A stretch of DNA of 47,993 bases from Gammaproteobacteria bacterium (GCA_013001575.1 JABDMI010000102.1:1-47993); one strand, 5' to 3'; positions 1-9,597 are shown, counted from the stretch's first letter. Notes: generated from the sequence alone by a model not told the origin. Translations and numbers: made by a program.

Positions 1-465
1 CTGCAACAGATCCTGTTACGCCCGGAAGAGTATGACGTGATCGCGACCTTGAATTTGAACGGCGATTATATTTCTGATGCCCTCGCGGCACAGGTTGGAG
101 GCATTGGTATCTCGCCAGGTGGTAATATCGGTTCAGGCGTTGCGGTGTTTGAGGCCACCCATGGAACGGCACCGGGCTTTGCCGGTCAAGACAAGGTCAA
201 TCCGGGTTCACTAATTCTGTCAGCAGACATGATGCTCAGACATCTGGGCTGGACCGAAGCCGCGGATCTGGTCTTGGCGGGTGTGAAGGGCGCGATCGGG
301 GCGCTGGAAGTGACTTTTGACCTGGCTCGTGAGCCGGCCTCCAAGCGTACCAAGCGCGAAGCTGCCGACCGTAAAGCTGGTGCGCCCGAAACCAAATTGC
401 GTGAAGGCGTTACACTGGTTGGAACCGATGGTTTTGCCGAGTCTGTCATTCGTCACATGAGTTGA
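1..465 (+). CDS. icd: NADP-dependent isocitrate dehydrogenase, dimeric type (3' part)
   Basis: This is the C-terminal part of the dimeric isocitrate dehydrogenase, which converts isocitrate to 2-oxoglutarate in the TCA cycle in the cytoplasm. The reading frame is open from base 1, so the gene begins outside the window. About 154 residues are present. The stretch [20 protein letters not shown], then the FEATHGTAP motif and the following GQDKVNPGS, are diagnostic of the Icd family and contribute to cofactor binding. Compared with my memory of E. coli Icd, the tail after the VTFDL segment is longer and rich in Lys, Arg and Ala (about residues 105-130 of the visible part), so this is a variant C-terminus. 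The gene is followed by 106 bases before the next start. A second, unrelated monomeric IDH lies at 14172-16391. Confidence 0.95.
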   Translation: MQQILLRPEEYDVIATLNLNGDYISDALAAQVGGIGISPGGNIGSGVAVFEATHGTAPGFAGQDKVNPGSLILSADMMLRHLGWTEAADLVLAGVKGAIGALEVTFDLAREPASKRTKREAADRKAGAPETKLREGVTLVGTDGFAESVIRHMS

Positions 466-571
466 TGTATTTCCGACTTAAATGTCACAATATTTTCATA
501 TAAAGTTATACTAAAATAAATATTCAAAACATTAATACACGAATTAATCTGTCACTGCAGGAGTGAACCCT

Positions 572-1216
572 ATGTCACAAGCGATTTCCGTTTGCATTGC
601 TGATGATCACGATATCATCCGTCAGGCTTTGCAAATGGTGCTGGGAGAAACCGAAGACATTGTGGTTGTTAATGAAGCCACTACAGGCATTGAGGCATTG
701 GAGTTTTGTCGGCAAGAAAATCCGGACGTGTTGATCCTGGACAATCATATGCCTGGCATGAATGGTTTGTCGGCGGCTGAGCGGATACTGCGTCAAAGCA
801 GTACAAAAATCATATTCCTGACCAGTCAGGAGAAGGGCCCATTACCGCGCCTGGTCCTGGAAATGGGGGTGCTCGGATTTTTAAGTAAGACTTCCGCGGT
901 TAGCGAAATTGCCAATGCTGTCCGCCAGGTGTATTCCGGTGAAAAATATTTGTCACAACCGATCGCAGAGCTCCTGGCCAAGCAATTCATCGGCGACATC
1001 AAAGATGAACGCTTTGATGATCTCTCACGTCGGGAACTGGAAGTCTTGCAATTAATGGCACGCGGCAAGCGCAATATCGAGATCGCGGAACTATTGCATG
1101 TCAGTCCCAAGACCATCAGTACCTATTGCACCCGCATGCGCGATAAAGTAGATGCCAGCAACAATGCCGAATTGATCAAATTGGCCATTGCCAATGAAGT
1201 GGTTACCCCAAATTAA
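572..1216 (+). CDS. GacA/UvrY-like response regulator (NarL/LuxR family)
   Basis: This is a two-component response regulator of 214 residues: an N-terminal receiver domain (about 5-120) and a C-terminal LuxR-type helix-turn-helix (about 150-205). The receiver has the acidic pair D11-D12, phospho-acceptor D57 in LILDNHMPG, T84 and K106. The helix-turn-helix carries the LSRRELEVLQLMARG and VSPKTISTY motifs typical of GacA/UvrY/NarL proteins. ATG 572 is preferred over GTG 563 because an AGGAG at 559-563 sits 8 bases before the ATG and overlaps the GTG. Its place ahead of uvrC and pgsA is the arrangement known for gacA and uvrY, so a GacA-like role under a BarA/GacS-like kinase is a reasonable inference. 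The sequence is divergent enough that the exact regulon is uncertain. No kinase gene is in the window. Confidence 0.88.
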   Translation: MSQAISVCIADDHDIIRQALQMVLGETEDIVVVNEATTGIEALEFCRQENPDVLILDNHMPGMNGLSAAERILRQSSTKIIFLTSQEKGPLPRLVLEMGVLGFLSKTSAVSEIANAVRQVYSGEKYLSQPIAELLAKQFIGDIKDERFDDLSRRELEVLQLMARGKRNIEIAELLHVSPKTISTYCTRMRDKVDASNNAELIKLAIANEVVTPN

Positions 1217-1249
1217 TCGCCAACTTTAAAGTCAGTTTTGTAATTTATC

Positions 1250-1897
1250 ATGACAAGTAGTTTTGACTTGCAATGCACCGCCTGTCCGAGGCTGGCCGGG
1301 TTTTTGCTAGATCTGCGAGAGCAATATCCGGAATATCATAATCTACCCGTGGCACCATTCGGTGATCCGCATGCACGCTTTTTGATTGTCGGGCTGGCAC
1401 CCGGTTTGCATGGTGCGAATGCAACCGGACGTCCGTTCACCGGTGATTATGCAGGGGAATTGTTATACGATACCTTGTACCGTTACGGTTTTAGTAACCA
1501 GGCAATGCAGATAGAGCGTGGCCAGACCCATGCGAATGATGACTTGCGTTTACGCAATTGTCGTATCAGTAATGCCGTGAAATGTTTGCCGCCACAAAAC
1601 AAGGTTACTACTCAAGAAGTAAATACCTGTAATCACTTTTTACAGCATGAGATCAATGCCCTGCCGGAGAATTCAATTTTACTGGCGCTTGGCGGAGTGG
1701 CGCACAAAGCCATTCTCAAAGCCTGTGGTTTTAAACAGTCAGCTTTCAAGTTTGCCCATAATGCACGCCACGAATTGCGTGAGAATTTGATCATGTATGA
1801 CAGTTATCATTGCAGTCGTTACAACACCAATACCAAACGCTTGACCCCGGCCATGTTCGATCAGGTATTTGCCGACATTAAGCAGGAACTCGATTAG
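1250..1897 (+). CDS. Family 5 uracil-DNA glycosylase (UDGb-like, 4Fe-4S)
   Basis: This is probably a uracil-DNA glycosylase of the 4Fe-4S family 5 (UDGb), which removes uracil and other deaminated bases to start base-excision repair. It has 215 residues. The four cluster cysteines are C9 and C12 near the N-terminus, then C112 and C127 with a CLPPQNK segment between them. Motif A is GLAPGLHGANATGRPFTGD (about 48-66), with the family 5 Ala-Pro-Gly arrangement instead of the Asp found in family 1 enzymes. Motif B is SYHCSRYNTNT near the C-terminus. The gene lies between the response regulator and uvrC in the same direction, 33 bases after the first; its stop is just before the uvrC start, so co-transcription is likely. 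This places a base-excision enzyme and a nucleotide-excision enzyme together. Confidence 0.9.
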   Translation: MTSSFDLQCTACPRLAGFLLDLREQYPEYHNLPVAPFGDPHARFLIVGLAPGLHGANATGRPFTGDYAGELLYDTLYRYGFSNQAMQIERGQTHANDDLRLRNCRISNAVKCLPPQNKVTTQEVNTCNHFLQHEINALPENSILLALGGVAHKAILKACGFKQSAFKFAHNARHELRENLIMYDSYHCSRYNTNTKRLTPAMFDQVFADIKQELD

Positions 1898-1901
1898 CTG
1901 T

Positions 1902-3749
1902 ATGAATGAATTTGACCCTTCGGCACAGATCAATAAAATGACCTCGCGTCCGGGTATTTACCGGATGCTGGATGCCAGATCGGAGATTATTTATATCGGT
2001 AAAGCCAAAAACCTGAAAAAGAGGGTAGCGAGTTATTTCAGTGGCAGCCCTAAAACCAAAAAAACCATGCGCATGCTGGCCTTGGTGAAGTGCATAGAAG
2101 TTACTGTAACCAATACCGAAACCGAGGCCTTGTTACTCGAATCGAATTTGATCAAAAAGTTCAAGCCAAGATATAACGTTTTGTTGAAAGATGACAAAAG
2201 TTTTCCCTATATTCATGTTTCTACCGATCAGAAATTTCCACGCATAACGTCATACCGCGGCAGCAAGAGTAAAAAAGGGGACTATTTTGGACCATTTCCC
2301 AGTACTGTAGCAGTCCGTGAAACCCTGTATCAATTGCAAAAACTGTTCCGCTTAAGAAAATGTAAAGACAGCGAGTTTGCCAATCGTTCCAGGCCCTGTT
2401 TGCAATACCAGATCAAACGCTGCAGTGCTCCCTGTGTGGGCAAGATAAGCGCGGAACACTATGCACAGGATATAGAGAATGCGATGCAGTTTTTACGTGG
2501 GAAAAATGCCCAGATCGTTAAAGCATTACAAAATAAAATGCAATCATCCTCCGACGCTCAGGATTATGAGCTTGCAGCGTTTTATCGTGATCAAATTGCT
2601 AACTTGAAAAAGATCCAGGCACAACAGTTAATGTCGGGATTTGCCAAAGATCTGGATTGTATCGCTGCGTATTCTAATAATGGAGTAACCGGCATTACCA
2701 TATTGTTTATCCGCCAGGGACGTAATCTGGGCAGTCGCACTTATTTTCCCCGTTATGCGAAAGATACCGAACTTGAAGAAATTATTGATGCGTTTTTAAC
2801 CCAGTATTACTTGCATCATTATCCGCCGCACGAAATTTTATTGAACACATCTTTGCAGGAAAAAGATTTGCTGGAAGAGGTATTAAGCGAACAGGCAAAA
2901 CACACTGTACGCATCAAGGCGAATGTGCGTGGCAAGCGCAAACAATTAATGCACATGACAGCCATGAATGCAGAGCACGCCGTCACCCAACACTTGAACA
3001 AGCAAACCCAACTGGATTCTCGCTTTGCCGATCTGACAAATACATTGAATTTGAGTGAAACACCGGGCCTGATCTGTTGTTTTGATATCAGTCACACCAT
3101 GGGGGAGGCGACTACGGCTTCCTGTGTGGTTTTTGATAACAAGGGCGCTAAAAAGAGTGCCTATCGGCGATTCAATATCCGTGCGGTCACAGAGGGTGAT
3201 GATTATCTTGCTTTGCAAGAGGCGGTAACGCGCTATCTAAAGCGTATTTACCAGGATCAAAATGATGAAAGCAAGCCGTCCAAGCCGCGCTATCCGGATC
3301 TGATGTTGATCGATGGTGGCGTTGGTCAGGTGAACTCTGTACTAAAAGCGATTGATAATCTTGCTGACCTCGAGTTGCCGCCATTTCTGGTGGCCGGTGT
3401 GTCCAAAAGTCCTGAGCGCAAAGCTGGTGCGGAAAAAATAGTAATGCCACATTTACAAAAAGAGTTAATTCTCGGACCCGAATCCCTTGCTTTACAGCTT
3501 ATACAACAAGTACGTGATGAAGCTCATCGCTTTGCCTTGTCTGGTCACCGTAAACGTCGCGGAAAGTCACGCACGCGCTCGGTACTGGAAGAGATTGAAG
3601 GGCTTGGGGTTAAGCGACGTAGCTTGTTATTAAGGCACTTTGGGGGCTTGCATGAAGTTACCGATGCCAGCATAGAGGATTTGTCCAAGGTGGAGGGAAT
3701 TAGCAAGCTCATTGCCGAACGTATCTACAAACATTTGCATGAAAAATGA
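1902..3749 (+). CDS. uvrC: UvrABC system protein C (excinuclease subunit)
   Basis: UvrC makes both incisions around a DNA lesion in nucleotide excision repair after handover from UvrB. The 615-residue product is close to the usual 610. Domains in order: a GIY-YIG nuclease at about 14-90 (PGIYRML and YIGKAKNLKKR), a cysteine-containing linker (CSAPC), a UVR motif for UvrB contact (about 200-240), an RNase H-like endonuclease with the Asp-Asp-His residues in CFDISH, LMLIDGG and RDEAHRFAL, and C-terminal tandem helix-hairpin-helix motifs (about 555-613). ATG 1902 is chosen because the family N-terminus begins here; an in-frame TTG at 1869 would overlap the upstream gene and add nonhomologous residues. 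It continues the regulator-UDG-uvrC-pgsA set, with pgsA 52 bases downstream. Confidence 0.97.
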   Translation: MNEFDPSAQINKMTSRPGIYRMLDARSEIIYIGKAKNLKKRVASYFSGSPKTKKTMRMLALVKCIEVTVTNTETEALLLESNLIKKFKPRYNVLLKDDKSFPYIHVSTDQKFPRITSYRGSKSKKGDYFGPFPSTVAVRETLYQLQKLFRLRKCKDSEFANRSRPCLQYQIKRCSAPCVGKISAEHYAQDIENAMQFLRGKNAQIVKALQNKMQSSSDAQDYELAAFYRDQIANLKKIQAQQLMSGFAKDLDCIAAYSNNGVTGITILFIRQGRNLGSRTYFPRYAKDTELEEIIDAFLTQYYLHHYPPHEILLNTSLQEKDLLEEVLSEQAKHTVRIKANVRGKRKQLMHMTAMNAEHAVTQHLNKQTQLDSRFADLTNTLNLSETPGLICCFDISHTMGEATTASCVVFDNKGAKKSAYRRFNIRAVTEGDDYLALQEAVTRYLKRIYQDQNDESKPSKPRYPDLMLIDGGVGQVNSVLKAIDNLADLELPPFLVAGVSKSPERKAGAEKIVMPHLQKELILGPESLALQLIQQVRDEAHRFALSGHRKRRGKSRTRSVLEEIEGLGVKRRSLLLRHFGGLHEVTDASIEDLSKVEGISKLIAERIYKHLHEK

Positions 3750-3801
3750 ACGTGCGGCTAATAGTATTTTTTGCTGATGACATAGACGGTATAATTCAAA
3801 C

Positions 3802-4377
3802 ATGAAAGCCAAAATCCCCAATCTCCTGACTTGGATGCGCATTGTATTGATCCCGGTATTCATATTGATATTTTTATCCGGTTGGAGCTATTCACGACCC
3901 ATTGCAGCCGTTATATTTGCTATTGCAGGCATTAGTGATTGGCTAGATGGGTATCTTGCCAGACGCTGGAATCAGGAGTCCTTGTTTGGTGCGTTTCTGG
4001 ACCCGGTTGCGGATAAATTACTGGTATCAACGGCCTTGATCCTGATTGTCAGCGATGCGCCACCGGGATTATCACTATGGATCATTCTTGCCGCAATAAT
4101 CATAGTGGGTCGCGAGATAGCAGTGTCTGCTTTACGTGAATGGATGGCAAATAGTGGTATGAGTAGCGCGGTAAAAGTTAAATTTATTGGTAAGGTCAAA
4201 ACCACTTTCCAGATCGGTGCACTCATTGCCATGCTTTATCAGCAACCCTTGTTTGGACTGCCGACCTATGCAATCGGTTTTGCCTCTTTGGTCTTGGCCG
4301 CCGTATTGACCATGGTTTCTATGAGTATGTATTTACAAACGGCATTTGCTGCCATTAAAAACAAACCGGCCACGTAG
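3802..4377 (+). CDS. pgsA: CDP-diacylglycerol--glycerol-3-phosphate 3-phosphatidyltransferase
   Basis: PgsA makes phosphatidylglycerol phosphate from CDP-diacylglycerol and glycerol 3-phosphate, the committed step to phosphatidylglycerol and cardiolipin, in the inner membrane. The product has 191 residues and several hydrophobic helices. The CDP-alcohol phosphotransferase signature (D-G-x2-A-R-x8-G-x3-D-x3-D) is clear at about residues 48-72, beginning DWLDGYLARR and ending FLDPVADK. Following uvrC is the standard gammaproteobacterial order. The stop codon lies in the loop of a strong hairpin that acts as the terminator. Confidence 0.96.
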   Translation: MKAKIPNLLTWMRIVLIPVFILIFLSGWSYSRPIAAVIFAIAGISDWLDGYLARRWNQESLFGAFLDPVADKLLVSTALILIVSDAPPGLSLWIILAAIIIVGREIAVSALREWMANSGMSSAVKVKFIGKVKTTFQIGALIAMLYQQPLFGLPTYAIGFASLVLAAVLTMVSMSMYLQTAFAAIKNKPAT

Positions 4378-4389
4378 GGCCGGTTTGTT
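4360..4389. terminator. Bidirectional rho-independent terminator
   Basis: A perfect 12-bp inverted repeat (AACAAACCGGCC / GGCCGGTTTGTT) with a 6-base loop that contains the pgsA stop codon. On the minus strand the hairpin is followed by a T-rich run, and on the plus strand by a short ATTT. It lies between convergent pgsA (+) and the DUF1232 gene (-), so it probably stops both transcripts. Confidence 0.85.
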
Positions 4390-4411
4390 ATTTCCTTGCA
4401 GCAAGTATGGT

Positions 4412-4945
4412 TTATAAAATACTGCCGGTTGTGCCGCGTCGGTTACGCATGCGTTGAAACATTGACACCCGATTATGCTCTTCCCATTCCTCACGGTTCG
4501 GGTGACTATCAGGATGCACTTTTTTCTCAAGTTCAACATAGTGCTGAAATTCACAATAATGTTTGAACTCTTTGGATAATTCCGAGACCACCATTTCAAT
4601 CATGATGGCATCGTCCAGGTAACCGATGCCTGGAATGTCATCCGGTATCAGGTCATAGCTGTCAACAAAATACGCCAAAGCATTCAAAACCTGGATTTTT
4701 TCTTCATCCGGTAGACTCCAGTCTTTGTCTTCCAGCATTTCAATCAAAGTGTGTAAATACTTAAAACGTGTTGCGACAAATTCAGGAAACTTTTCGCGGT
4801 TTTCAATTTCATCCAGCAATTGCGTTGCTTTTCCTAAAATTATACTTTCTGTTTCCAATGCCGCTGTGTTTCTGGCCTTGTCCAGAGTGTCATGAAAATA
4901 TTTAAGATCGTGATCACTTAATTCAATTTGTATTGACATACCCAT
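4412..4945 (-). CDS. DUF1232 (YkvA-like) protein
   Basis: This 177-residue protein contains a DUF1232 domain at about residues 88-120: hydrophobic helices around YDLIPDDIPGIGYLDD, matching the usual DLIPD-x-IP-x-x-GYLDD pattern. The function of the family is not established. The N-terminal half is helical and charged; the C-terminus is acidic then basic, ending in an RMRNRRG stretch. ATG at 4945 is supported by a GGGAG 8 bases upstream; a second in-frame ATG two codons later is too far from it. It is the last gene before the terminator shared with pgsA. A CTACGTA inverted repeat lies about 120 bases upstream. Domain call is good; role unknown. Confidence 0.8.
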   Translation of the reverse strand: MGMSIQIELSDHDLKYFHDTLDKARNTAALETESIILGKATQLLDEIENREKFPEFVATRFKYLHTLIEMLEDKDWSLPDEEKIQVLNALAYFVDSYDLIPDDIPGIGYLDDAIMIEMVVSELSKEFKHYCEFQHYVELEKKVHPDSHPNREEWEEHNRVSMFQRMRNRRGTTGSIL

Positions 4946-5067
4946 ACATCAAACTCCCGAGATTATTATCTCCGTTGTGCCTATGAAACAGCAAAATTTA
5001 TAGTTTGAATATGAGCATTCTACCGCGTTTTGAAACAGAATTTGGTGATTCGGGTGTATGACTTGTC

Positions 5068-5085
5068 CTACGTAAAACTACGTAG
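5068..5085. promoter_or_regulatory. Inverted repeat CTACGTA-4-TACGTAG, candidate operator
   Basis: A perfect 7-bp inverted repeat with an AAAC spacer lies in the 191-base gap between the DUF1232 gene and gcdH. It has no T-run, so it is not a typical terminator. Each arm contains the palindrome TACGTA. A dimeric activator or repressor site for the DUF1232 gene is inferred; the cognate regulator is not known. Confidence 0.35.
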
Positions 5086-5136
5086 TATCACGGTTAAATT
5101 TGTGGCAATGCAATATTACTCAAATCTGCCTGTGAT

Positions 5137-6315
5137 TTAACTAAAAGCTTGCAGTCCGGTTTGACCACGACCAAGAATTAATGCATGCACATCATGCGTA
5201 CCTTCATAGGTGTTCACGGTTTCGAGATTCATGCTATGACGGATCACATGATACTCATCCATTATGCCATTTCCACCATGCATGTCGCGTGCAGTACGCG
5301 CGATATCCAAAGCCTTTCCGCAGCTATTGCGCTTGATGAGTGAAATGGCGGTTGGGTGTAATTTGCCTGCATCTTTCATGCGTCCGGCTTGTAGTACGGT
5401 GTGCAGTGCGAGGGTGATCTCGGTTTGCATATCGGCCAGTTTTTTCTGGATCAACTGGGTTGCGGCGAGAGGTTTACCAAATTGTATGCGTTCCATGGTG
5501 TAGTTGCGTGCTGCGTGCCAACAAAACTCTGCCGCACCTAAGGCGCCCCAGGCAATACCGTAACGGGCATTGTTTAAACAACCAAACGGACCTTTGAGGC
5601 CTTGTACTTTTGGTAATAACTGTTCCTCAGGAACAAATACATTGTCCATTACAATTTCGCCGGTTATAGACGCACGTAAAGAGAATTTTCCTTCAATTTT
5701 TGGAGCCGTCAGACCTTGCATGCTTTTTTCGAGAATAAATCCGCGAATAGCCTCATCATCACATTTGGCCCAGACCACAAATACATCGGCAATTGGGGAA
5801 TTGGTTATCCACATTTTAGCGCCATTCAGGCGGTAACCGCCGTCAACGCTTTTTGCCCGGGTTTTCATTGAAGCAGGGTCAGAGCCGGCATCCGGTTCAG
5901 TGAGTCCAAAACAGCCAACCCATTCGCCGCTGGCAAGTTTGGGCAAATATTTTTCTTTTTGAGTGTCCGTGCCATAGGCATAGATCGGGTACATAACAAG
6001 AGAAGATTGCACACTCATGGCAGAACGATAGCCAGAATCCACGCGTTCTACTTCACGCGCTATCAGCCCGTAACTGACATAATTCAGCCCCGCACAGCCA
6101 TATCCTTCAATGGTAGTCCCTAACAATCCGAGCTCACCCATTTCCGACATGATCGCGCGATCAAAATGTTCATTACGGTTGGCATCCAGGACACGTGGCA
6201 TCAATTTTTCTTGACAATAGTTACGCGCGCTTTCCATAACGATGCGCTCGTCTTCGCTCAATTGTTCATCAAAATTTAACGGGTCTTGCCAGTGATATGG
6301 AGGTAATGAAGACAT
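5137..6315 (-). CDS. gcdH: Glutaryl-CoA dehydrogenase
   Basis: This FAD enzyme of the acyl-CoA dehydrogenase family oxidises and decarboxylates glutaryl-CoA to crotonyl-CoA in lysine, hydroxylysine and tryptophan breakdown. It has 392 residues, the usual length. FAD and substrate motifs include [13 protein letters not shown] (about 135-147) and WITNSP. The catalytic base is the Glu at about 371 in [16 protein letters not shown], a C-terminal signature that separates GcdH from most other acyl-CoA dehydrogenases. The N-terminal [14 protein letters not shown] stretch is also typical. It stands 118 bases downstream of glcB with its own likely -10 box at 6347-6352. No GcdR-type LysR regulator or CoA-transferase partner is adjacent. 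Confidence 0.94.
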   Translation of the reverse strand: MSSLPPYHWQDPLNFDEQLSEDERIVMESARNYCQEKLMPRVLDANRNEHFDRAIMSEMGELGLLGTTIEGYGCAGLNYVSYGLIAREVERVDSGYRSAMSVQSSLVMYPIYAYGTDTQKEKYLPKLASGEWVGCFGLTEPDAGSDPASMKTRAKSVDGGYRLNGAKMWITNSPIADVFVVWAKCDDEAIRGFILEKSMQGLTAPKIEGKFSLRASITGEIVMDNVFVPEEQLLPKVQGLKGPFGCLNNARYGIAWGALGAAEFCWHAARNYTMERIQFGKPLAATQLIQKKLADMQTEITLALHTVLQAGRMKDAGKLHPTAISLIKRNSCGKALDIARTARDMHGGNGIMDEYHVIRHSMNLETVNTYEGTHDVHALILGRGQTGLQAFS

Positions 6316-6346
6316 AGGCTTGCATGGTGTGAATTAAAGAACGCGT

Positions 6347-6352
6347 ATTATA
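6347..6352 (-). promoter_or_regulatory. Candidate -10 box of gcdH
   Basis: TATAAT on the minus strand, 31 bases before the gcdH start. A short ATGCC/GGCAT hairpin lies just upstream, and no good -35 hexamer is visible, so the promoter may need an activator. Confidence 0.35.
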
Positions 6353-6433
6353 GCCAAATGCAGGATGCCTGTGGCATTCACGCTTTGGTAAAAATTATGC
6401 TTGTATTGGTGCGCAAGAGATCGATATCAGCAA

Positions 6434-8632
6434 TCAGGCATTCTTTAACTTTAAACGGTGTTTATGGAGCAGGGGCTCTGTATAACCATTCGGTTGTGCA
6501 ACGCCCTCAAACACCAGGTCGCAGGCCGCCTTGAACGCGTGTCCGTCAAAGTCAGGTGACATATTTTTATACAATGGGTCTCCGGCGTTTTGTTTGTCCA
6601 CCACGGCTGCCATGCGTTGCATGGTTTGTAATATCTGTTGCTTGCTGACAATGTCATGCAGTAACCAGTTTGCCATGTGCTGACTGGAGATGCGCAAGGT
6701 GGCACGGTCTTCCATCAGGCCAACATCTTTTATATTTGGAACTTTTGAGCAACCTACGCCCTGATCAACCCAGCGCACTACGTATCCAAGAATTCCCTGG
6801 GCGTTATTATCCAGTTCAGCTTGAATTTCATCTGCGCTTAGGCTGCTTGGATCTTGCAGCAAAGGAATGGTCAAAATGTCATCCAGCTTGGCATGCTCGC
6901 GCAGTTTTAACTGCTCTTGCTGTGCAAATACATTAACAGCATGGTAGTGCAGACTGTGCAAGGTCGCGCCATTGGGTGATGGCACCCAAGCCGTGTTTGC
7001 GCCTGACTTCGGGTGTGCAATTTTCTGTTTTAACATGGCGGCCATTTCATCCGGCATGGCCCACATGCCTTTGCCGATCTGTGCCTTGCCGGGCAGGCCG
7101 CATTTCAGTCCAACATCGACATTCCAGTCTTCATAGGCTTTTATCCATTCTTCATTCTTCATGGCGGTTTTGGGCACAAACGGCCCAGCATGCATGCTGG
7201 TGTGTATCTCGTCGCCAGTACGATCCAGAAAGCCGGTATTGATAAAGGCCAGACGATCTTTGGCGATGCGGATGCACTCTTTGAGATTGACCGTGGTGCG
7301 ACGTTCTTCATCCATGATGCCGACTTTTATGGTATTGGGTTTCAGGTTTAGTATTTGTTCAATACGGGAAAACAGGTCGCAAGTAAACCGGACCTCATCG
7401 GGTCCATGCATTTTTGGTTTCACGATATAAATTGAACCGCGCCGGGAATTGTGCAAAACATCTTTGTCAGACGACAAGGAATTGAGATCATGTAAGGCTG
7501 CCGTTGTCGTGATCATGGCATCCAGAATGCCTTCCGGAATTTCTTGATCATCGCCAAATAAAATCGCATTATTTGTCATTAAATGACCCACATTCCGCAC
7601 AAACAATAAACTGCGGCCAGGTAAACTTAATGAAAAACTGTCTTTGGCGGTGTAGGTACGGTCAGGATTCATTTGGCGGGTAATGGTTTTGCCATTTTTG
7701 TCAAAACTTGACTCCAGGTTGCCACGCATCAGGCCTAACCAGTTACTGTAGACCTCGACTTTGTCTTCGGCGTCTACAGCTGCCACCGAATCTTCGCAGT
7801 CCATGATGGTAGTTACGGCCGCTTCGACCAAGACATCTTTAATTCCGGCCGGGTCTTCACTTCCGATTGGATGGTTCTTGTCTATCTGTATCTCCACATG
7901 CAAAGCGTTATTCTTTAATAAAATTGCCTCTGGCTGAATACGATCTCCTCGATAGGCAATAAATCTTTCCGGGTGTCGCAAACTGGTGGTTTTGCCATTG
8001 CTCATGTAGATCTCGAGCTCGAAATCCTTGGTTGGATTGACATCTTGTACCGTATAGCGACTGACTTGTGCATGTGATCCTTCAAGCAATGGTGCAACCA
8101 CATCGAGGTGGCGACGGGCAAAGGCAATCACTTTATCACCGCGTACTTTGTTGTAACTACCTGCGCGTTCCGCGCCGTTAGTTTCAGGGATCACATCAGT
8201 GCCATATAAGGCATCGTATAAACTGCCCCAGCGAGCATTCGCGGCGTTTAGGGCAAAACGGGCATTTTTCACCGGTACCACGAGTTGTGGTCCAGCTTGC
8301 GTAGCAATTTCAGAATCAATATTTTGTGTATTGATCATAAAATCCTCGCCCTCCGGCAGCAAGTACCCAATCTCTTGTAAATACGCTTTGTACGCTACCG
8401 GATCGTGTGCCTGAGCCGCGCGTTGTTGATGCCAGGCATCTATCTTTTGTTGTAACTCATCACGCTTTACCAGCAAGGAAGCATTTTTAGGCGCAAATTC
8501 AATGATCAATTGTTCAAATTCATCCCAAAAACGTCCCGGACTGATGTCCAGGCCCGGCAAGATTTCTGCATGAATGAGTTTTTTAAGCGAATTGGCAACT
8601 TGCAAGCCGCCGATATTGGTTCGAGAGATCAT
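6434..8632 (-). CDS. glcB: Malate synthase G
   Basis: Malate synthase G condenses glyoxylate with acetyl-CoA to malate, serving the glyoxylate bypass and growth on glycolate or C2 compounds. The 732-residue length fits the long monomeric G isoform (E. coli about 723) and not the shorter A isoform. Recognisable segments are the [16 protein letters not shown] block (about 278-293), the NVGHLMTN stretch, the [13 protein letters not shown] block, GPFVPK and the [13 protein letters not shown] segment near residue 560. No isocitrate lyase or glycolate oxidase gene is adjacent. It is divergent from a pirin gene, and the 110-base gap holds a TATAAT on each strand and a TTGTGC/GCACAA palindrome. Confidence 0.96.
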   Translation of the reverse strand: MISRTNIGGLQVANSLKKLIHAEILPGLDISPGRFWDEFEQLIIEFAPKNASLLVKRDELQQKIDAWHQQRAAQAHDPVAYKAYLQEIGYLLPEGEDFMINTQNIDSEIATQAGPQLVVPVKNARFALNAANARWGSLYDALYGTDVIPETNGAERAGSYNKVRGDKVIAFARRHLDVVAPLLEGSHAQVSRYTVQDVNPTKDFELEIYMSNGKTTSLRHPERFIAYRGDRIQPEAILLKNNALHVEIQIDKNHPIGSEDPAGIKDVLVEAAVTTIMDCEDSVAAVDAEDKVEVYSNWLGLMRGNLESSFDKNGKTITRQMNPDRTYTAKDSFSLSLPGRSLLFVRNVGHLMTNNAILFGDDQEIPEGILDAMITTTAALHDLNSLSSDKDVLHNSRRGSIYIVKPKMHGPDEVRFTCDLFSRIEQILNLKPNTIKVGIMDEERRTTVNLKECIRIAKDRLAFINTGFLDRTGDEIHTSMHAGPFVPKTAMKNEEWIKAYEDWNVDVGLKCGLPGKAQIGKGMWAMPDEMAAMLKQKIAHPKSGANTAWVPSPNGATLHSLHYHAVNVFAQQEQLKLREHAKLDDILTIPLLQDPSSLSADEIQAELDNNAQGILGYVVRWVDQGVGCSKVPNIKDVGLMEDRATLRISSQHMANWLLHDIVSKQQILQTMQRMAAVVDKQNAGDPLYKNMSPDFDGHAFKAACDLVFEGVAQPNGYTEPLLHKHRLKLKNA

Positions 8633-8706
8633 GATCAGGCCTTTGTTCAGATATCGCGGTGGAAGAATCGTGTTTGGGACGATATTATAATCGAATACTC
8701 AACGAT

Positions 8707-8721
8707 TTGTGCGCCGCACAA
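8707..8721. promoter_or_regulatory. Palindrome TTGTGC-GCC-GCACAA between glcB and pirin gene
   Basis: A 15-base near-perfect palindrome in the divergent glcB/pirin intergenic region, about 75 bases upstream of the glcB start and about 22 upstream of the pirin start. It looks like a dimeric repressor or activator site (GntR- or LysR-like spacing), but the cognate regulator cannot be named. Confidence 0.35.
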
Positions 8722-8742
8722 GTTGCACATGTAACGGTATTA

Positions 8743-9588
8743 ATGACAATTATGCAGCGAAGTATTCAACAGATTCGAATTCCGGTAGAGGCTACCGATG
8801 GCGCGGGGGTTAAGCTCAAACGTTTTTTTCCGGTTCCGGGGTTTCAAGCCGTTGATCCATTTTTATTGTTTGATCATTTTGGTTCGAATGATCCAGACGA
8901 TTATGTGGCGGGTTTTCCCCTACACCCACATCGTGGTATAGAAACCATTACTTACATGCTAAAAGGCAAAATGCGTCATAAGGACTCTACGGGGCGTAGT
9001 GGCGTGATTAAAGCAGGTGATGTGCAATGGATGAGTGCCGGACGCGGAATAATGCACGAAGAAATGCCTGAATTGGAAGCAGGGGAGTTATCTGGTTTCC
9101 AGTTGTGGGTCAATTTATCAGCAACAGAGAAAATGAACCCACCGGATTATCAGGAGTACCGCGCAGATCAAATTCCCGAGTTCGAGATCGATGGGAACAA
9201 GTTTCGCCTGGTGTGCGGTGACTTATTCGGTCATACCGGACCGGTCAGCAAGATCAGTCGCAAGCCCATGCTGGTTGAAATTGAGATCAACTCTACGCTG
9301 ACAATACCCCTGAGTGATAATTTAAGTGTTTTGCTGTATGTGTTTGAAGGTCAGCTGCAGGTCGTTAAGCAAAGCTCGCATGAAGTCCTAAAAGCACCGC
9401 AAATGGCGGTGCTGTCGCACGGGACTCAACTGGATCTGACTACAGATGATTCTGCTCGAATTTTACTGGCGGCTGGTGAAGCGCTTAATGAACCTATGGT
9501 ACGTTGGGGGCCATTTGTAATGAATACGCGGGAAGAGATTGAGCAAACATTACAAGAGCTAAAAAGTGGCACTTTCCCGCCTGTTTGA
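8743..9588 (+). CDS. Pirin family protein, intact metal site
   Basis: Pirins are bicupin proteins that bind iron in the N-terminal cupin; some have quercetin 2,3-dioxygenase activity and others regulate metabolism by protein contacts. From ATG 8743 the product has 281 residues. The four metal ligands can be placed: H61 and H63 in HPHRGIETITY, H105 and E107 in RGIMHEEMP. The second cupin occupies about 170-270. The frame is open further upstream to 8659 but those residues do not match pirins, so ATG 8743 (or 8752) is taken; neither has a strong ribosome-binding site. The gene is divergent from glcB and convergent with the small membrane protein gene at 9598. Confidence 0.9.
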   Translation: MTIMQRSIQQIRIPVEATDGAGVKLKRFFPVPGFQAVDPFLLFDHFGSNDPDDYVAGFPLHPHRGIETITYMLKGKMRHKDSTGRSGVIKAGDVQWMSAGRGIMHEEMPELEAGELSGFQLWVNLSATEKMNPPDYQEYRADQIPEFEIDGNKFRLVCGDLFGHTGPVSKISRKPMLVEIEINSTLTIPLSDNLSVLLYVFEGQLQVVKQSSHEVLKAPQMAVLSHGTQLDLTTDDSARILLAAGEALNEPMVRWGPFVMNTREEIEQTLQELKSGTFPPV

Positions 9589-9597
9589 GAACACGCT

